NCBI GenBank assembly: GCA_016110215.1
Contig: JADWQD010000006.1
Location: 1 to 64,000 of the forward strand
Length of the DNA stretch: 64,000 nucleotides
DNA from: Capronia americana
Taxonomy: Eukaryota > Ascomycota > Eurotiomycetes > Chaetothyriales > Herpotrichiellaceae
Direction: 5' to 3'
The position numbers and the translations under genes are program-made. Below the pieces are notes generated by a model that was not told the origin of the DNA, made no database searches, and was given only the letters and a program-made list of their open reading frames with translations. Of this stretch, positions 11,710 to 22,733 are shown one piece after another; positions within the stretch are counted from its first letter, which is position 1; the number at the start of each line of letters is the position of its first letter.

Positions 11710-13853
11710 ATGGAAGAACCCAACACTGTCACTATCCACAAGGATCCCACAGATGTTCATATCGAGGACACATCCAACCTTTCCCATGTCGATAACCAGG
11801 TCGAAGGTCCTGTCCACGTCGAGCATGAGATTTGGGATGGCATCAATTCGAGGACTATCTTGGCCTTTCTTGTAAGTTTTCTGCCTCTGCCCGCCCCCCG
11901 TGCGACATACGTGATGAAGGATGACGACTGACCCTTCCGCACAACAGGCCATCTGCGGTCAGCTGAGTGCCTATGAATACACCTTGCTCATCCCCGCCGT
12001 GGCAGCACCTTATATCAACGCCGACCTCGGCCCAGACCCAAATTACATCTGGATCAACGTCACATGGGGCCTCGGAGCAGCCATCCTCGTCTCTGTCGGC
12101 GGCCGTCTAAGCGACATCTTTGGTCGCCGTTACTTCATGCTCGCTGGTGCAGTCATCTCGTTCCTTGGAACCATTGTCGGCGCCACGGGTCAGAGCATTG
12201 GCCAAATGATCGCCAGCGGCGTCATGTTCGGCATTGGGTCGGGGTTCCAGGAAATGGGGTTCGCCTGCATCATGGAGTTCATTCCCAACAAATACCGCCT
12301 GACGGCTCTCGGTATGTTGTCTGCAGGAGAAGGCTGTTTTCGATCATTTGACCATCGTCAATTATCACTGACTATGTTCCCGTGGCAGGTCTCTACGGCA
12401 CAAGCGCCATCATGTGCATCTTTGCACCGCTGCTGACATACGTCTTCATCGCTCACACTGCCATCACCTGGCGAGGCGCCTACTGGTACATGTGTGCTTT
12501 CCACGGGGTTGCCGGTATCTTTCTCTTCTGCTTCTACCACCCACCAACGTTCGAGACCAAGCACAAGACCGACCATAAGTCTCGCCTGGCCCTCATGAAA
12601 GAAATGGATTACGTAGGCTTGTTTCTCCTTGTCGCCGGTTGCACCTTGTTCCTGATCGGCCTCAACTTCGGCGGCAGGCGTTTCCCTTGGAAAAGTGCTG
12701 AAGTCATTGCTCCCATCATTGTCGGCTTTGGCTGTCTTGTTCTCCTGTTTGTATGGGATTTCAATGCCAATCTGGAGTACCCTCTGTTTCCTCCTCGACT
12801 ATTCCGACAATGGCGAGGGTGGGTTGGTCAATGACATCCCTTCTCCCTTCACAAACAAAGAAACTAACAACACATCCAGATACAACGTGCTCGTCTTCGT
12901 CGGTTTCTGCTGTGGTATGCTCTACTACAGCATGCAGGTCATCTGGCCTCGTGAATCCGCTCTACTTTTTGTTCCTGCCGACAAACCCATCATCCGTGGC
13001 ATCTACGCCAACCTGACTACCCTTGCAACTTGGGGTGAGTTCTTTCTATCCTGCATTCATGCAAAGCTTCGCTTCGCTCCAGAGCGTCCAGAAGCTAACA
13101 TTGTCTGACCCGCAGTTTCCCTGATCTCAGTTTGGGTCTTTTGCACCCGTTTCGGGCACGAAAAGTGGCAGATATTCGGCTTCATCTGCTGCCAGACCGC
13201 TTTTGTCGGCGCCCTCTCGACCGTCGGTATCGACGACAAGGGCAAAGCCATCGCATTGGTGTTTTTGATGTCCTGCTTCATCAATCAGCCCCTTTACATG
13301 CTCTTCAGCATGGTCTCGCTCAATTTAGAAGACCAAGCAGATATGTAGGTTCTTTTTGCCCTTTCGATGCATTGCGATGTCCAAAGCACTGACAAATGAA
13401 TGCAGGGGTGTTGCCGTCGGAGCTCTCTCCACTTTCCGACTTTTGGGCGGCGCCGTAGCCACCGCCATCTATTCGTCTATCGTCGATAACCAATTCAAGA
13501 CGAAACTCCCCACACACCTCACCGAGGCGATTGCAGGACTAAACTTCGACCAGGCAAACATCAAAGCTCTGATCGCGGCGGCCGCTGCCAACACCGCTGC
13601 CGCATACGCCAAGGTCCCTGGGATTACCAAGCAGGTTGTCGCTGCCAGCCAGCACGCCGTGAAACTGGCCTACGTTCAGGCCTTCCAAGTCGTCTTCTAT
13701 ACGGCTCTGGGCTTTGCCGTGCTGGCCCTCATCAGCGCCTTGCTCGTCTCCAACATTGACCCAGCCAAGAAGAACTTGGACAAGGCTGTGGTATTGGAGA
13801 ACGAGACTGTCAAGGTCGACTCGAAGTTGGACCTAGAGGTGCAGAAACCGTGA
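11710..13853 (+). CDS. MFS transporter, TRI12-like efflux pump family
   Basis: Six exons: 11710-11871, 11948-12311, 12389-12818, 12880-13034, 13116-13344, 13406-13853, in phase, 595 residues. The hydrophilic N-terminus (about 50 residues) is followed by many membrane segments. Family motifs are ICGQLSAYEY in the first helix, GPDPNY before helix 2 (residues 82-87) and the MFS loop motif GGRLSDIFGRR. The length and arrangement match 14-helix TRI12-type proteins (trichothecene efflux and siderophore transporters). The C-terminal tail is Lys/Asp-rich and cytosolic. It sits in plasma or vacuolar membrane, exchanging drug-like or acidic small molecules by proton antiport. Within the block it probably exports or imports the pathway compound (inference). 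It converges with the PrpD-family gene. Confidence 0.92.
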
Positions 13854-13936
13854 TCGGTAATGGGAAACATGCGAGTCCGTCTAAATACTGACGTGCTTCC
13901 CTGTGCGAGTGGATTCCTGTTGGCGAGTTCCGAACT

Positions 13937-14012
13937 GGTACCGGCTTCCTCATGTAGAGCACAACACCGTGCAAGGTACCGGCTTCCTCATGTAGAGCAC
14001 AACACCGTGCAA
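13937..14012. repeat. Perfect 38-bp tandem duplication
   Basis: Units 13937-13974 and 13975-14012 are identical, lying 84 bp after the transporter stop codon, probably in its 3' UTR. It looks like a recent slippage or unequal exchange event. Confidence 0.9.
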
Positions 14013-14312
14013 GATTCAAGGACCCAAACACATAGATGATGTTTCTCGCCTTCAGTTCAATACGTGGCCCAGTAGAATAAGCCTTTGTTGTGAGAAGATG
14101 CTTGATTGAAATATTACCTTCCTGCTCTCTCCGCCTCTCAACAGTGATACTAACTACAGTAACTCATGAGTCGCGGGCGGTGTCGACTCTTGGAGTCGGC
14201 TCAAGGGGCGGAGGCGAAGTGGCTGAGGCAGCCCTTAAGAGCATTACAGATCGGTACTCCATGATCTTGGTAAGCTCAGCTGTACACAGTACGGCTTTAG
14301 GATGTTTCCTAC

Positions 14313-16287
14313 CTACCGCTCATCCAGAGGTCCCTCCACGACTGCCGAAGCCAATAAGTCGCAGAGCCTATCAGTGCTGGACGCGCCTTCCAAGCGTTGA
14401 CACTCAAGCACAATTTGATCAACTATATCACCTGTCGTAGCAACGGCAGGATCGAACACAGCGGCAGCTTCTCTCCTGAATCGTTCTTCCACAGCCTGAC
14501 CTTCCAACCAGGGAACATCGTCCATTGAAGCACGGTGGATGTGTCCGTCCTTCATCCTGACTTCAATACGACAAGGCTGTTTGCCACGCTTGAAAAGTTC
14601 CTCGTCGTACATAGGGTCAGTCTCGAGCACACATTTCTGTATGAGCTTCTGCAGCCCTGCATTAGAGAACTGCACATACATACCTTCGTCGACGCGGCCA
14701 AATAGCAGGGCTGCTGAGACGCCGTACTGTAAACTCATCTTTGTCTGCTGTTCTTTCTGGAATGGGCCACTGTTGTCACAGCCTGGATAGGCTCGAGCAG
14801 GCGATGTCGTGACGATAGTGACCCATTTGATGTTCTCAGTCGTAGCAGTAATGTTTGGTTGTAGGTTGGTGTGAATCTGGAGGGCAACGGATACGGGAGT
14901 CTGGATGAAATTGCACCCCGCGACGGGCTTGAACTTTGTACCCATGATGCCAGCGCCGAATCCCAATGCTTCGTTCGAGGCTGCTTCGATGAGCCAGCTA
15001 CGAAAGGCAGTCGCGGCGACATCTCGATCACCACATCCATATGCCACGAACAAGCCATCCTTGCCCTCCAGCACGGTCTCACTGCTACTCATGCCTGCTC
15101 TGGCCAGGTCGTAGCTCGTGACGCCTGCTCGAGCAGCTGTGCCCATGTGTGTTTGGATCTCCAAACCACCGGCCCAAGGCCACTCGTTCAACCCTGCGGA
15201 CATGTTGGCGGCGAGGCCCAGTGCGTGAGCCGCGTGCGCACGGGTTATGGTAGGATCGGCCACAATGCCTGTTGCTGCGGCCGCAAACGACCCTATGATC
15301 CCACTGGGTCGGAAGTGCGGGTTACACAAACCCGAGTGGCGAACAGCAGAGCCTAGGACGACGGCCATCTCGTAGCCTCCGACAATTGCTTTCAGGAGCT
15401 GCTCACCAGACCAGTGATCTCGCTGGGCGAGGGCAAGGGCGGCAGGAATGACCATGACGCCAATGTGAGCGCCAGCAGCAAGGTGCATGTCATCTCGAAT
15501 GATACTATGCGGCAACAGTCAGCATCTAGCCAGGATTTGCTGGGAGGATGAAAACAGCGCAATGGATTGGGTCAAATAGTCGGCTAGAGTAAGGAACGGG
15601 ACTCTCCTGAAGGAGCAAGGGAAGACCCAGAGTTCAGAAATCTAGCACGATAGAACGAGAACGGTCGCCAAATGTCAGGCAGGGTAAAGAACCAAGCACA
15701 CAGCAGTCATTGGTTCAAGAGTGAGAAATGATAAACCTGGTTTCCTTCTTGAATGGCGTAGCACCCCAAGCCAAAACTCACCTGTGGGCGATAGAAGCAT
15801 TCGTAAAAGCTGCCTTCTCAGCAGAGCAGTGCGAGTCCAGGCCCATGACATTCACAGCACCCTGCGATGAAGTGGGCAAACCACAGGCGCCACCACTACT
15901 GGCCCCGGCATATTTCAAGAGAGCACTGGCCCAGGGCGTTGACAGCCCAGAGATCAGTGCTCCCAGGTAGTCGAGCAGGCAAAGGACAGTCTTATTTCGC
16001 ACCTCAGAAGTCAACTTGCTGTTTCTGATCCGTTCCAGATGTTGTGCCGCCAGCTGGGTCAGGCTCGGCACCGGCAGCCCATTGTCTGCATGTCTATGTG
16101 AGTGATGCATGCTCGGATGCTCTGCCGCAGCTGGTGTTGCTCGTTCAGCTCGATCTTGAAGACCAAATGATGCTATTGTGTCGAAGGCATGTGCGGTGGC
16201 TGTGTTTGCACTGTCGGGTCCCATACTAGGCCAAATAAGTACGATTGTCAATTCCAGAGCATTTGCAGTGGAATGCGAGGTATTCAA
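14313..16287 (-). CDS. MmgE/PrpD family protein
   Basis: Two exons on the minus strand, 16287-15782 and 15504-14313, joined in phase (565 residues from the first Met). The junction gives NASIAHSIIRDDMHLAAGAH, the family active-site region (AH...DD.H....H). A second family stretch is HFRPSGIIGSFAAAATG. The family includes 2-methylcitrate dehydratase and cis-aconitate decarboxylase, so a dehydratase, decarboxylase or isomerase acting on a polycarboxylic or hydroxy acid is likely. The usual length is about 480-510, so the true start may be a later Met, for example about residue 59. The intron is about 277 nt, long for this window. Residues specific for itaconate formation cannot be judged here, so I give no gene symbol. 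Confidence 0.88.
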
Positions 16288-16759
16288 TAGTTCTCACCGA
16301 GAGTCATGAAAGGGCAGAAACCAGTTACTTCCCTGGAGATGCTATTTTCGTACGTTTTTGGAGTTTAACAGGTATGGCCATATCCAGCCGATGTTCGTAC
16401 GGCTCTTCGGCATCTCGGTGGTCTCAACGAATCAGGGTAAACTCTACTGTATCAGTCCACTCGTTGACTGAAAGTTGTCCCCTCGAAATTCGCTCCGCCG
16501 CAAGCGGTCCAAAGGGTGTCCGAGATCACTCACGCTTTGCCGAGACAAACCAGCAGATTAGAAATCGATTTATGGTCGAGCCACTAGAAAACAGCTCGAG
16601 CTACCATCAACACATGTGTCGAGCTCGCCCTGGGACCACCTAGCCTTGGCACCAAAAGGACAGTAAAGCAGTCTCAGGAGACGGCCAGAAGCCAAGAGAG
16701 GACAGCAGGGTAGAAAGAAGGAGAAAATCCACCTCTGTTTTCAATACCGACTTGTCGAC
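16288..16759. promoter_or_regulatory. Divergent promoter region with CCG-N9-CGG site
   Basis: 472 bp between the diverging PrpD-family and epimerase-like genes. At 16386-16404 lies AGCCG, 9 nt, CGGCT, an inverted pair of CCG/CGG half-sites of the kind bound by Zn2Cys6 dimers, 99 bp upstream of the PrpD-family start. Binding is inference. Confidence 0.45.
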
Positions 16760-18290
16760 ATGTCCCATCGTATTCTTATCACCGGTGCATCGGGTTACCT
16801 CGGTGGCACCCTTCTTGCCCGTTGGCATACCATTGCCCTTCCCAAATACGACAAGCTCTTTGCTCTCGTCCGGACAGAAGATCAGGGCAGGGCAGTCTAC
16901 CAGTTGTATGGTGCTGAGCCCCTGCAATTTGATGCCAAGGACGAAGCTGCCGTGCGGGACGCAATTGTCTCGAACAAGATCACCATTGTGTTCTTCCTCA
17001 TTGACGCAGCTACCGCGGTCTCACAGGTCTTATTCATCAAGGCTCTTGCCGAGGTGAAGCAGGCCACGAGGATCGATGTTCATTTCCTCCATGTAAGTTG
17101 AGAATACCTCCCCTGGCGTCTGGCGACGGAGCTTGCAATCGTGGGCAAATCTCAAACATTCTGTGCTGCAGAACCACTGCGAGACCACATGAACTTTTTT
17201 GGGTTTTTACGACATCCTGTACGCGTTCGAGAAACGTTCTGATGGTATTCATTCAGACTAGTGGCGCCAAACTCTTCTCGAGCCACGCCGGAGCGCCCCA
17301 TGACAAACCGCTTCTTGACACCACGCCAGATTTGTACGAGATACAGAAGGCTCAGAAGCCACTGCTTCCTCCTCTAGGGCCAGTGAGTACTCACCTAGTT
17401 GACCAGAAAATGCTGGTGTTTGATAGTCTGGTCGCCCTTGGAGCTGACATAGTGTCTCAAAGGCTGTGGGAGCCAATAACACGGTTGTCGAGCTCGACAA
17501 GCAGCTGGATGTGCACACTTATGTCTTTGTGCCCTGTATCGTGTGTGAGTAAAGTCATTTGTCCCATTGTCTTTTGATGTTAAGCCGGCTTGGTTTCACG
17601 TATGCAACCCTCTCTTGCAGGTCCTGCAGAGCGGTAGCTCATGACTAACATCAAAATGTGGAGACGGTCCCGGAGAAGGTTTCGCCAACAAGATTTCCAT
17701 TCAAACGGTGGCCATCGTCAAGGCCGCCCAGGCAGCACAACGGGTGTACGACGTGAACTCCAGTGGACAAGCAGTATGTACCCCGTCCTCTCTTCTCCCT
17801 CGCTGACCTTGGGTTGCTTCGTTAGGTCTGGCCGGTCTGTCACGTGCAAGACAACACATCACTCTACCTCGAGATCATCCGCTCGATACTGGCCGGGGAG
17901 AACCCAAGCCATGGCAAACAAGGTTACTACCTCGCTGCATCTGGAAGCATTGCCTGGAAGGATTTATATTCCGTCATGGCGAACACACTAGCGTCACGTG
18001 GGATCGTGGAAGATGCAAAGGTGATCCCTGCAACGGATGACTCGCTCGAGATGATGGCCAAAGGGTTGAACTGTCCCAAGGAATTCGTCTCTTTACAGTT
18101 AGGCGGAACGTACGATCACTCCGCACTTCAGCAAGCGTTTTCAAGTTGCTAACAATTAGAATTATGCAGATGCGTATTGGCCAGTCGAAATGGTGAGAGA
18201 CTGGGGTGGAGGCCTGAGTATCCCCCTTGCCACATCCTCGAGACCGCCAAGGCAGAGGTCGAGTTGATTCTCGATACGCTGAATCTGTAA
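16760..18290 (+). CDS. NAD-dependent epimerase/dehydratase-like protein
   Basis: Six exons: 16760-17092, 17257-17382, 17463-17544, 17664-17773, 17826-18109, 18170-18290, in phase, 351 residues. The extended-SDR cofactor motif GASGYLG is at residues 9-15. HTSGAKLFSSHAG follows, then a YxxxK (YEIQK, residues 138-142), VYGPGEG at about 180 and a C-terminal segment ending GWRPEYPPCHILETAKAEVE, typical of fungal NAD(P)-binding epimerase-like proteins. The branch sites are clear (GACTAAC before exon 4, TGCTAAC before exon 6). It probably reduces or epimerises a small carbonyl or sugar-like substrate; the exact reaction is unknown. Divergent from the PrpD-family gene. Confidence 0.88.
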
Positions 18291-18718
18291 ATTTGTCTCC
18301 ATGACCAGACTTTCGATGGGATCGACGAAGGATTAACTGGAAATATGGCCGACGTATTTGGTATTGAATGGATGTGGAATGCCTGGTACTCTGCTCGTCC
18401 GAGACATCTAACACGCGGCTAAATGGGAGCATGGAGGTATGACATCGTTGCCGTCACCAGATATAGGAATGATTTGGCAAAACCTGGCCATGTCCCAACC
18501 GATCACAAGTTTGTGTTTGCGGCGGATAGTGCCATAGACGCAAGTCGTGGAGACCTCGAAGCACGTCGAGACAAGCACCCTTGTGATCTACAATTGGTGT
18601 CGAGTTCATACAGCTCCCTGCAAACGTAACAAGCTCCAAGCACAAGTCCAAGTCCATTATCGCATGCTGAGATAGTTAGATGGCTTGCTCACATATCAAG
18701 CGTCTCAAGCCTTGAGAA
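18291..18718. other. Intergenic between convergent genes
   Basis: 428 bp between the epimerase-like stop and the regulator stop. Nothing recognisable. Confidence 0.5.
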
Positions 18719-21286
18719 CTATAATGTTCCACCTGACTCTCCCATCCAGCATAACAACGACAGATTCTCCAAGAAGGGATCCATAATAGTGTCTGTGGGG
18801 TCAAAAAGGTTCTGAAACTGGGATGGCGCTATAGTGTCTCCAGAGCCGGACCACGACAGCGAAGACAGACCACCCCAGATATCTTCAGGCGGTTGATGTT
18901 GTTCGGCCAACAATATCTCCGCCAATCCACAGCTATGGGCAGTGACATGCGGGAAGTAACTCCGGCAGTCGATACCGTGTGGCCACTGGAGGTGGACGTC
19001 AGGCAAAGAATGTTGTGGGAATGATTGGTTGTTATTCGATGTTAGGGGAATACCGCTATGAGAGGTGTCTGTTTGCCCTCCTGAGGGTTGCAATGGTGGC
19101 AATTGTTGTGATGGCGGCCTTGAAGAGGTCCCTCTATATTGTTGGGAGTCTCGCTGCTGGTGTCCGTCATCTGCACCCTTAGGGGTGTTGGCAAGGTGTT
19201 CAAAGGCGCCGAGTCGATCGAACCCTCTGACGAAAATGGCTGTTGACGGCCACAAATTGGCCAATTCATTCAACGCAACTCTGAGGATCCGGATGTCGTT
19301 CGCTCCCGGGCCCGCCAACGATTCGATCCGCTGAGTATGCAGGAGGGCGACAATGGAGGTGCCTACGTACCAGCACGCTATGGCACCCAGAAACCTGATC
19401 TTACCTCGAGCGAGAAGGTCCTTGAATATGCGAGTAACGCACGAGGCGGACAAGACCGCGGCAGTGTAGGCTTCAGGAAATGGCTTCGAAGGTTGTTGGG
19501 ATGACCAGTTCAAGTGTAAGATGGTGACAGTTGTCAAATAGGGCAGGTGAAGTTTCAGGACGTCCCGATCAAACCGACGCGATCGGTCCGACATGTCAGG
19601 CAATTGGAGGTGGGCAGGTAAGTTGCTTATCCAGGCAATGAGTTCTTCGGCAAGTGTGGTGGGAAAAGAAAACGGTTGTCCTCCTTCCGTCGGACGCGAG
19701 AGATGCTGACTGATGCGTCCGATAATGGCGCATAGTCGTACCCAGTAGATGAAGATCTCTGCGCGAGGATCTTCCGACGAGCCAAAATCGTTAAGCGAGG
19801 GCTCTCGCACGTTGCAGTCTTCCGGGCTGATGGTGAGCGGTCGGCCTTGACACATGGCCGTTAAGCGTTCTCGGGCCTGAGGCAATATCATATCAGACAT
19901 GACTAGTGTAAAAGCCAGGTAATACTGCAAGTCCAGACTTACGAAGAGTGTCCACCAGATCCTTCGTCTTAACCCTTGTGCCGCGGCACCACCTACATCC
20001 TCCACGTTTCTCGGTTCGCGGTGCAGACCCATCTGCTGGGCATACTTGATGGCGATTCCCGTCCACCACCAAGAAGCATCCTTGTGTACTTGTGACGGAC
20101 TTTAGACCAACATTTAGCGTACGTGCTAGCATCAAGAAGCAGGTATTCAGACTTACCCTCGCGGAGCCCACCAGTAAAAGAGCATGATGGATTGTAGAGA
20201 AACCAGAGGATTGCTCTCTTCGTCCAAGTAGAAGAGCATCTTTGCGCGATCGTAGTAGTCTTTCGCGCGCGCATGTTGCATGATGGGTGGGCGAACTTGC
20301 ATCCCCAACAATGCCAATGCATTGATGAGAAGATGCGAAGCTGAACCATCGGTCTGGCTATCGAATGTTTGTTTGTCCAGCACCGGACACCAAGGCCAGC
20401 AATAGTTGAAATAAGTCTCGGCAAAGCTTTGTTGGAGCTCAATAGGAGGCAGGTTGCTGTCGTTGGTCATACAGACTACGCGATCTCCACCTCCTTGCTG
20501 TTGGGCTCCGGCAGTAGTGGTGGCGGTGGTGGTGGCGATGACTCGGTAGTCGGGTTCGAAGAGTGTCAACAATCCATTTCCGCCAAGGTACCCTACAGTA
20601 GGTGAAGGGCCATGAGAGGTTGTCGAGGGTATCTCGGGACTAAGAACTTCGGCACCAGCTGCCCGTACGCCTGGCAATGAAGACCTGTCCTTCCCTGATG
20701 ATGCGGACGGCAAAGCCATCTGAGATGGTTCGCACTGCTGCTCTTGTGCTGGTGATTGGTCATGATGCTGTTGCCGTAGTGGCTGCCCCTGCTGAAGGGC
20801 TGGGTCGTCAACGTCAATACCAACATCCACTAATAATGCATCCTCGTCGGTGGCCGTCGGTCGTTGAAGAAACTGCGCCTGGCTTCTTAATGCCGGAAGG
20901 ATTGGTGCGTGAGAGTTTGAAGTTTCTCGAGCGAGACCTTGGTCTTTTCTGCGGCGTTTGGGTAGGCGTGCTCTAGATAACTGGTCAACTCGTTGAACAA
21001 GAGCCCTCAAACCTATCTTTACCCAGCAATGCAGGGGGCATTCAAGCACAAGATGACAAAAATCAGCGACGGAAAACCGGTAGCCGGTGGTGCAGGCAGC
21101 AATGATAAGGAGCAGGACAGAAACTCACCGACACACGGTCGACGACTCGAGGCAGTTGTGGCAGCATTCGTAGCCATCTCTTTTTCGGCTCTCGTAATCA
21201 CAGCGCAATTTGCGGGCGTGGCACTGCAAGCAAACAACTCTCGCACGACCCCGGCGAGACTGATGCTGTTCGACAGCCATGATCAT
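18719..21286 (-). CDS. Zn2Cys6 transcription factor with fungal_trans domain
   Basis: Exons 21286-21129, 21005-20157, 20099-19943, 19876-18719, in phase, 773 residues. The binuclear zinc cluster has Cys at 19, 22, 29, 42, 45 and 52 (CLQC...C then CHNC...C), followed by a basic linker (LPKRRRKD). A low-complexity Gln/Ser region precedes the fungal-specific regulatory domain, recognised by WWWTGIAIKYAQQMGLHREP and RRRIWWTLFARERL with GRPLTISPED. The 66-nt intron 19942-19877 is a multiple of three and free of stops, so an unspliced reading hides it; removing it restores the conserved motif. It is probably the pathway-specific regulator of the block. A CCG-N9-CGG site at 21325-21339, 39 bp before its start, hints at autoregulation. 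Confidence 0.92.
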
Positions 21287-21656
21287 TCTTTCAAAGGTAC
21301 CAACATGGAGATGCTAAGGGTGGGCCGAGGCTGATGCGGACAGGTTATTGGAAAGGTGTTTGGACGAAAAGATGGAAGCGCTTACAGCTGACGTTGCCTT
21401 GGATGGGCGAAGCCAAGAGCCCGGCGAGTTGGACGATGGGGATTGCTTCGGTCTCGGGGCTTGAAGTCTTGGAAGTTTGGGGGTCGCTTTGAGATACCTT
21501 TGGGTTACTCGGTACACATTTGCAATAACCTCTCCAGAGTATTGCTCTACGCATCTAGGCACCTGCGGCTGACATATGCGCAGTATTTCCGATCTTCTAT
21601 CGCTCCGAATGAGCTGCTCGTCTGACCATTTGTGTGCATCTGTACCTGATCCCTGA
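21287..21656. other. Intergenic between Ldh2-type gene and regulator
   Basis: 370 bp holding the regulator promoter with the CCG-N9-CGG pair, and the 3' end of the Ldh2-type gene. No gene seen. Confidence 0.5.
21325..21339. promoter_or_regulatory. Candidate CCG-N9-CGG regulator site
   Basis: CCG and CGG half-sites spaced by 9 nt, 39 bp upstream of the Zn2Cys6 gene start. The same arrangement occurs at 16388-16402 and, with 8 nt, at 23086-23099. Such short motifs also occur by chance. Confidence 0.35.
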
Positions 21657-22733
21657 CTAGTCTCTATCAGCCTTGCCTTGAAGCTGTCGAATTACTTCTT
21701 CCGGCACAGTGAACCATCCCCGCTCCTTGGCCTCGCGCCGGCCTTTGGTACTTCGTTCGTATGGCATTCTCGCAGGCTCATAGCCAGGAAGCATCTTTGT
21801 GGCTCTAATATTCTCGCAAAATCTGTCGGCGTCCCGCTGCACCCGGTCCAGAGGCTGTAGCACACTTGGATCGAACGCCACGATCAAGAACCCGAACCCT
21901 GAGAGGAAAGGTGTGGGTTCAGAACTTCCCGCTACAATGCCCAAAAGTTGCACCATCATGGCGAGACCACTGCCTTTGTGGCCGCCCCAGACAGTTAACG
22001 CGCCCTCCATAACCTTGAGAGGATTTGTGGTTAAGTGGCCCTCTTTGTCAACGGCTGAGCCTTCGGGAAGGCTCGTACCCAGCCGTTCGGCCAGCTTGAC
22101 CTGCGCATACATAATATTGCTGGTACCAATGTCCCAGATCACAGGCGAATTTCGGTCAGAGGTGGGAAAGCCGATGCAGAATGGATTGGTGCAGAATTTT
22201 GCTTCGGTGCCACCATGAGGTGCGACAATAGGGGTGCCGTTGGACGCGATAAAAGTCACCAGACCCTCCTGAGAGGCCATCTCACTGTAGTAAGCCAGGT
22301 TGCCACTATACCAGAGGCCGCTCGCGCCAACAACCGAGACCCCAGTGGCCTTCGCCTTGTCGATGGCCATCTGTGTCGCGCGTTGGGCCACCAAGTACCC
22401 TACAGAGTCGTTGCCGTCAAGGTGAGCAAAAGCTGGTCCGTCACGCGTCAGTTCAATCTCCCGTCCCTGAGGTTGCATCGACGAGTTGCTCTCGAGATAA
22501 TCGATGATACTCAGCGCCCGTGCCAGTCCCGCAAAAGGGTGTCCCCGCAGCTCTGCATCGACGAGATGATCGGTTATGATAGCGGACTGTTCGGAAGTAT
22601 AGCCTGCCCGTTGTAGAGCTCGTTGGCAAAGCTCGATAGCAACGGGTATAGATATTCTCGAGTTCTCGGGGGCATCATGTGAGGCTGCTGTCGGTGTTGA
22701 AGATTGCCACTTTGGGCTTTGTGTTGTGATCAT
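21657..22733 (-). CDS. Malate/L-lactate dehydrogenase (Ldh2) family oxidoreductase
   Basis: Single uninterrupted exon, 358 residues, about the usual family length. The family oxidises or reduces 2-hydroxy/2-oxo acids (malate, sulfolactate, ureidoglycolate, diketogulonate) with NAD(P) through an unusual non-Rossmann fold. Visible signatures are ELRGHPFAGL (residues 61-70), SNGTPIVAPHGG, FCTNPFCIGFP and WGGHKGSGLAMMVQLL near the end. At the position where bacterial members have SNHFG the sequence reads SGLWYSG (139-145), with Trp141 near the usual catalytic His; I believe some fungal relatives share this, so the substrate may differ. It is upstream of and in line with the regulator, and divergent from the hydrolase gene at 23449. 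Confidence 0.92.
   Translation of the reverse strand: MITTQSPKWQSSTPTAASHDAPENSRISIPVAIELCQRALQRAGYTSEQSAIITDHLVDAELRGHPFAGLARALSIIDYLESNSSMQPQGREIELTRDGPAFAHLDGNDSVGYLVAQRATQMAIDKAKATGVSVVGASGLWYSGNLAYYSEMASQEGLVTFIASNGTPIVAPHGGTEAKFCTNPFCIGFPTSDRNSPVIWDIGTSNIMYAQVKLAERLGTSLPEGSAVDKEGHLTTNPLKVMEGALTVWGGHKGSGLAMMVQLLGIVAGSSEPTPFLSGFGFLIVAFDPSVLQPLDRVQRDADRFCENIRATKMLPGYEPARMPYERSTKGRREAKERGWFTVPEEVIRQLQGKADRD

Noticed and set aside
14313..16287. Calling the PrpD-family gene cis-aconitate decarboxylase with itaconate production
   Set aside because: The neighbours lack the usual mitochondrial tricarboxylate carrier of itaconate clusters, and active-site residues could not be compared reliably.
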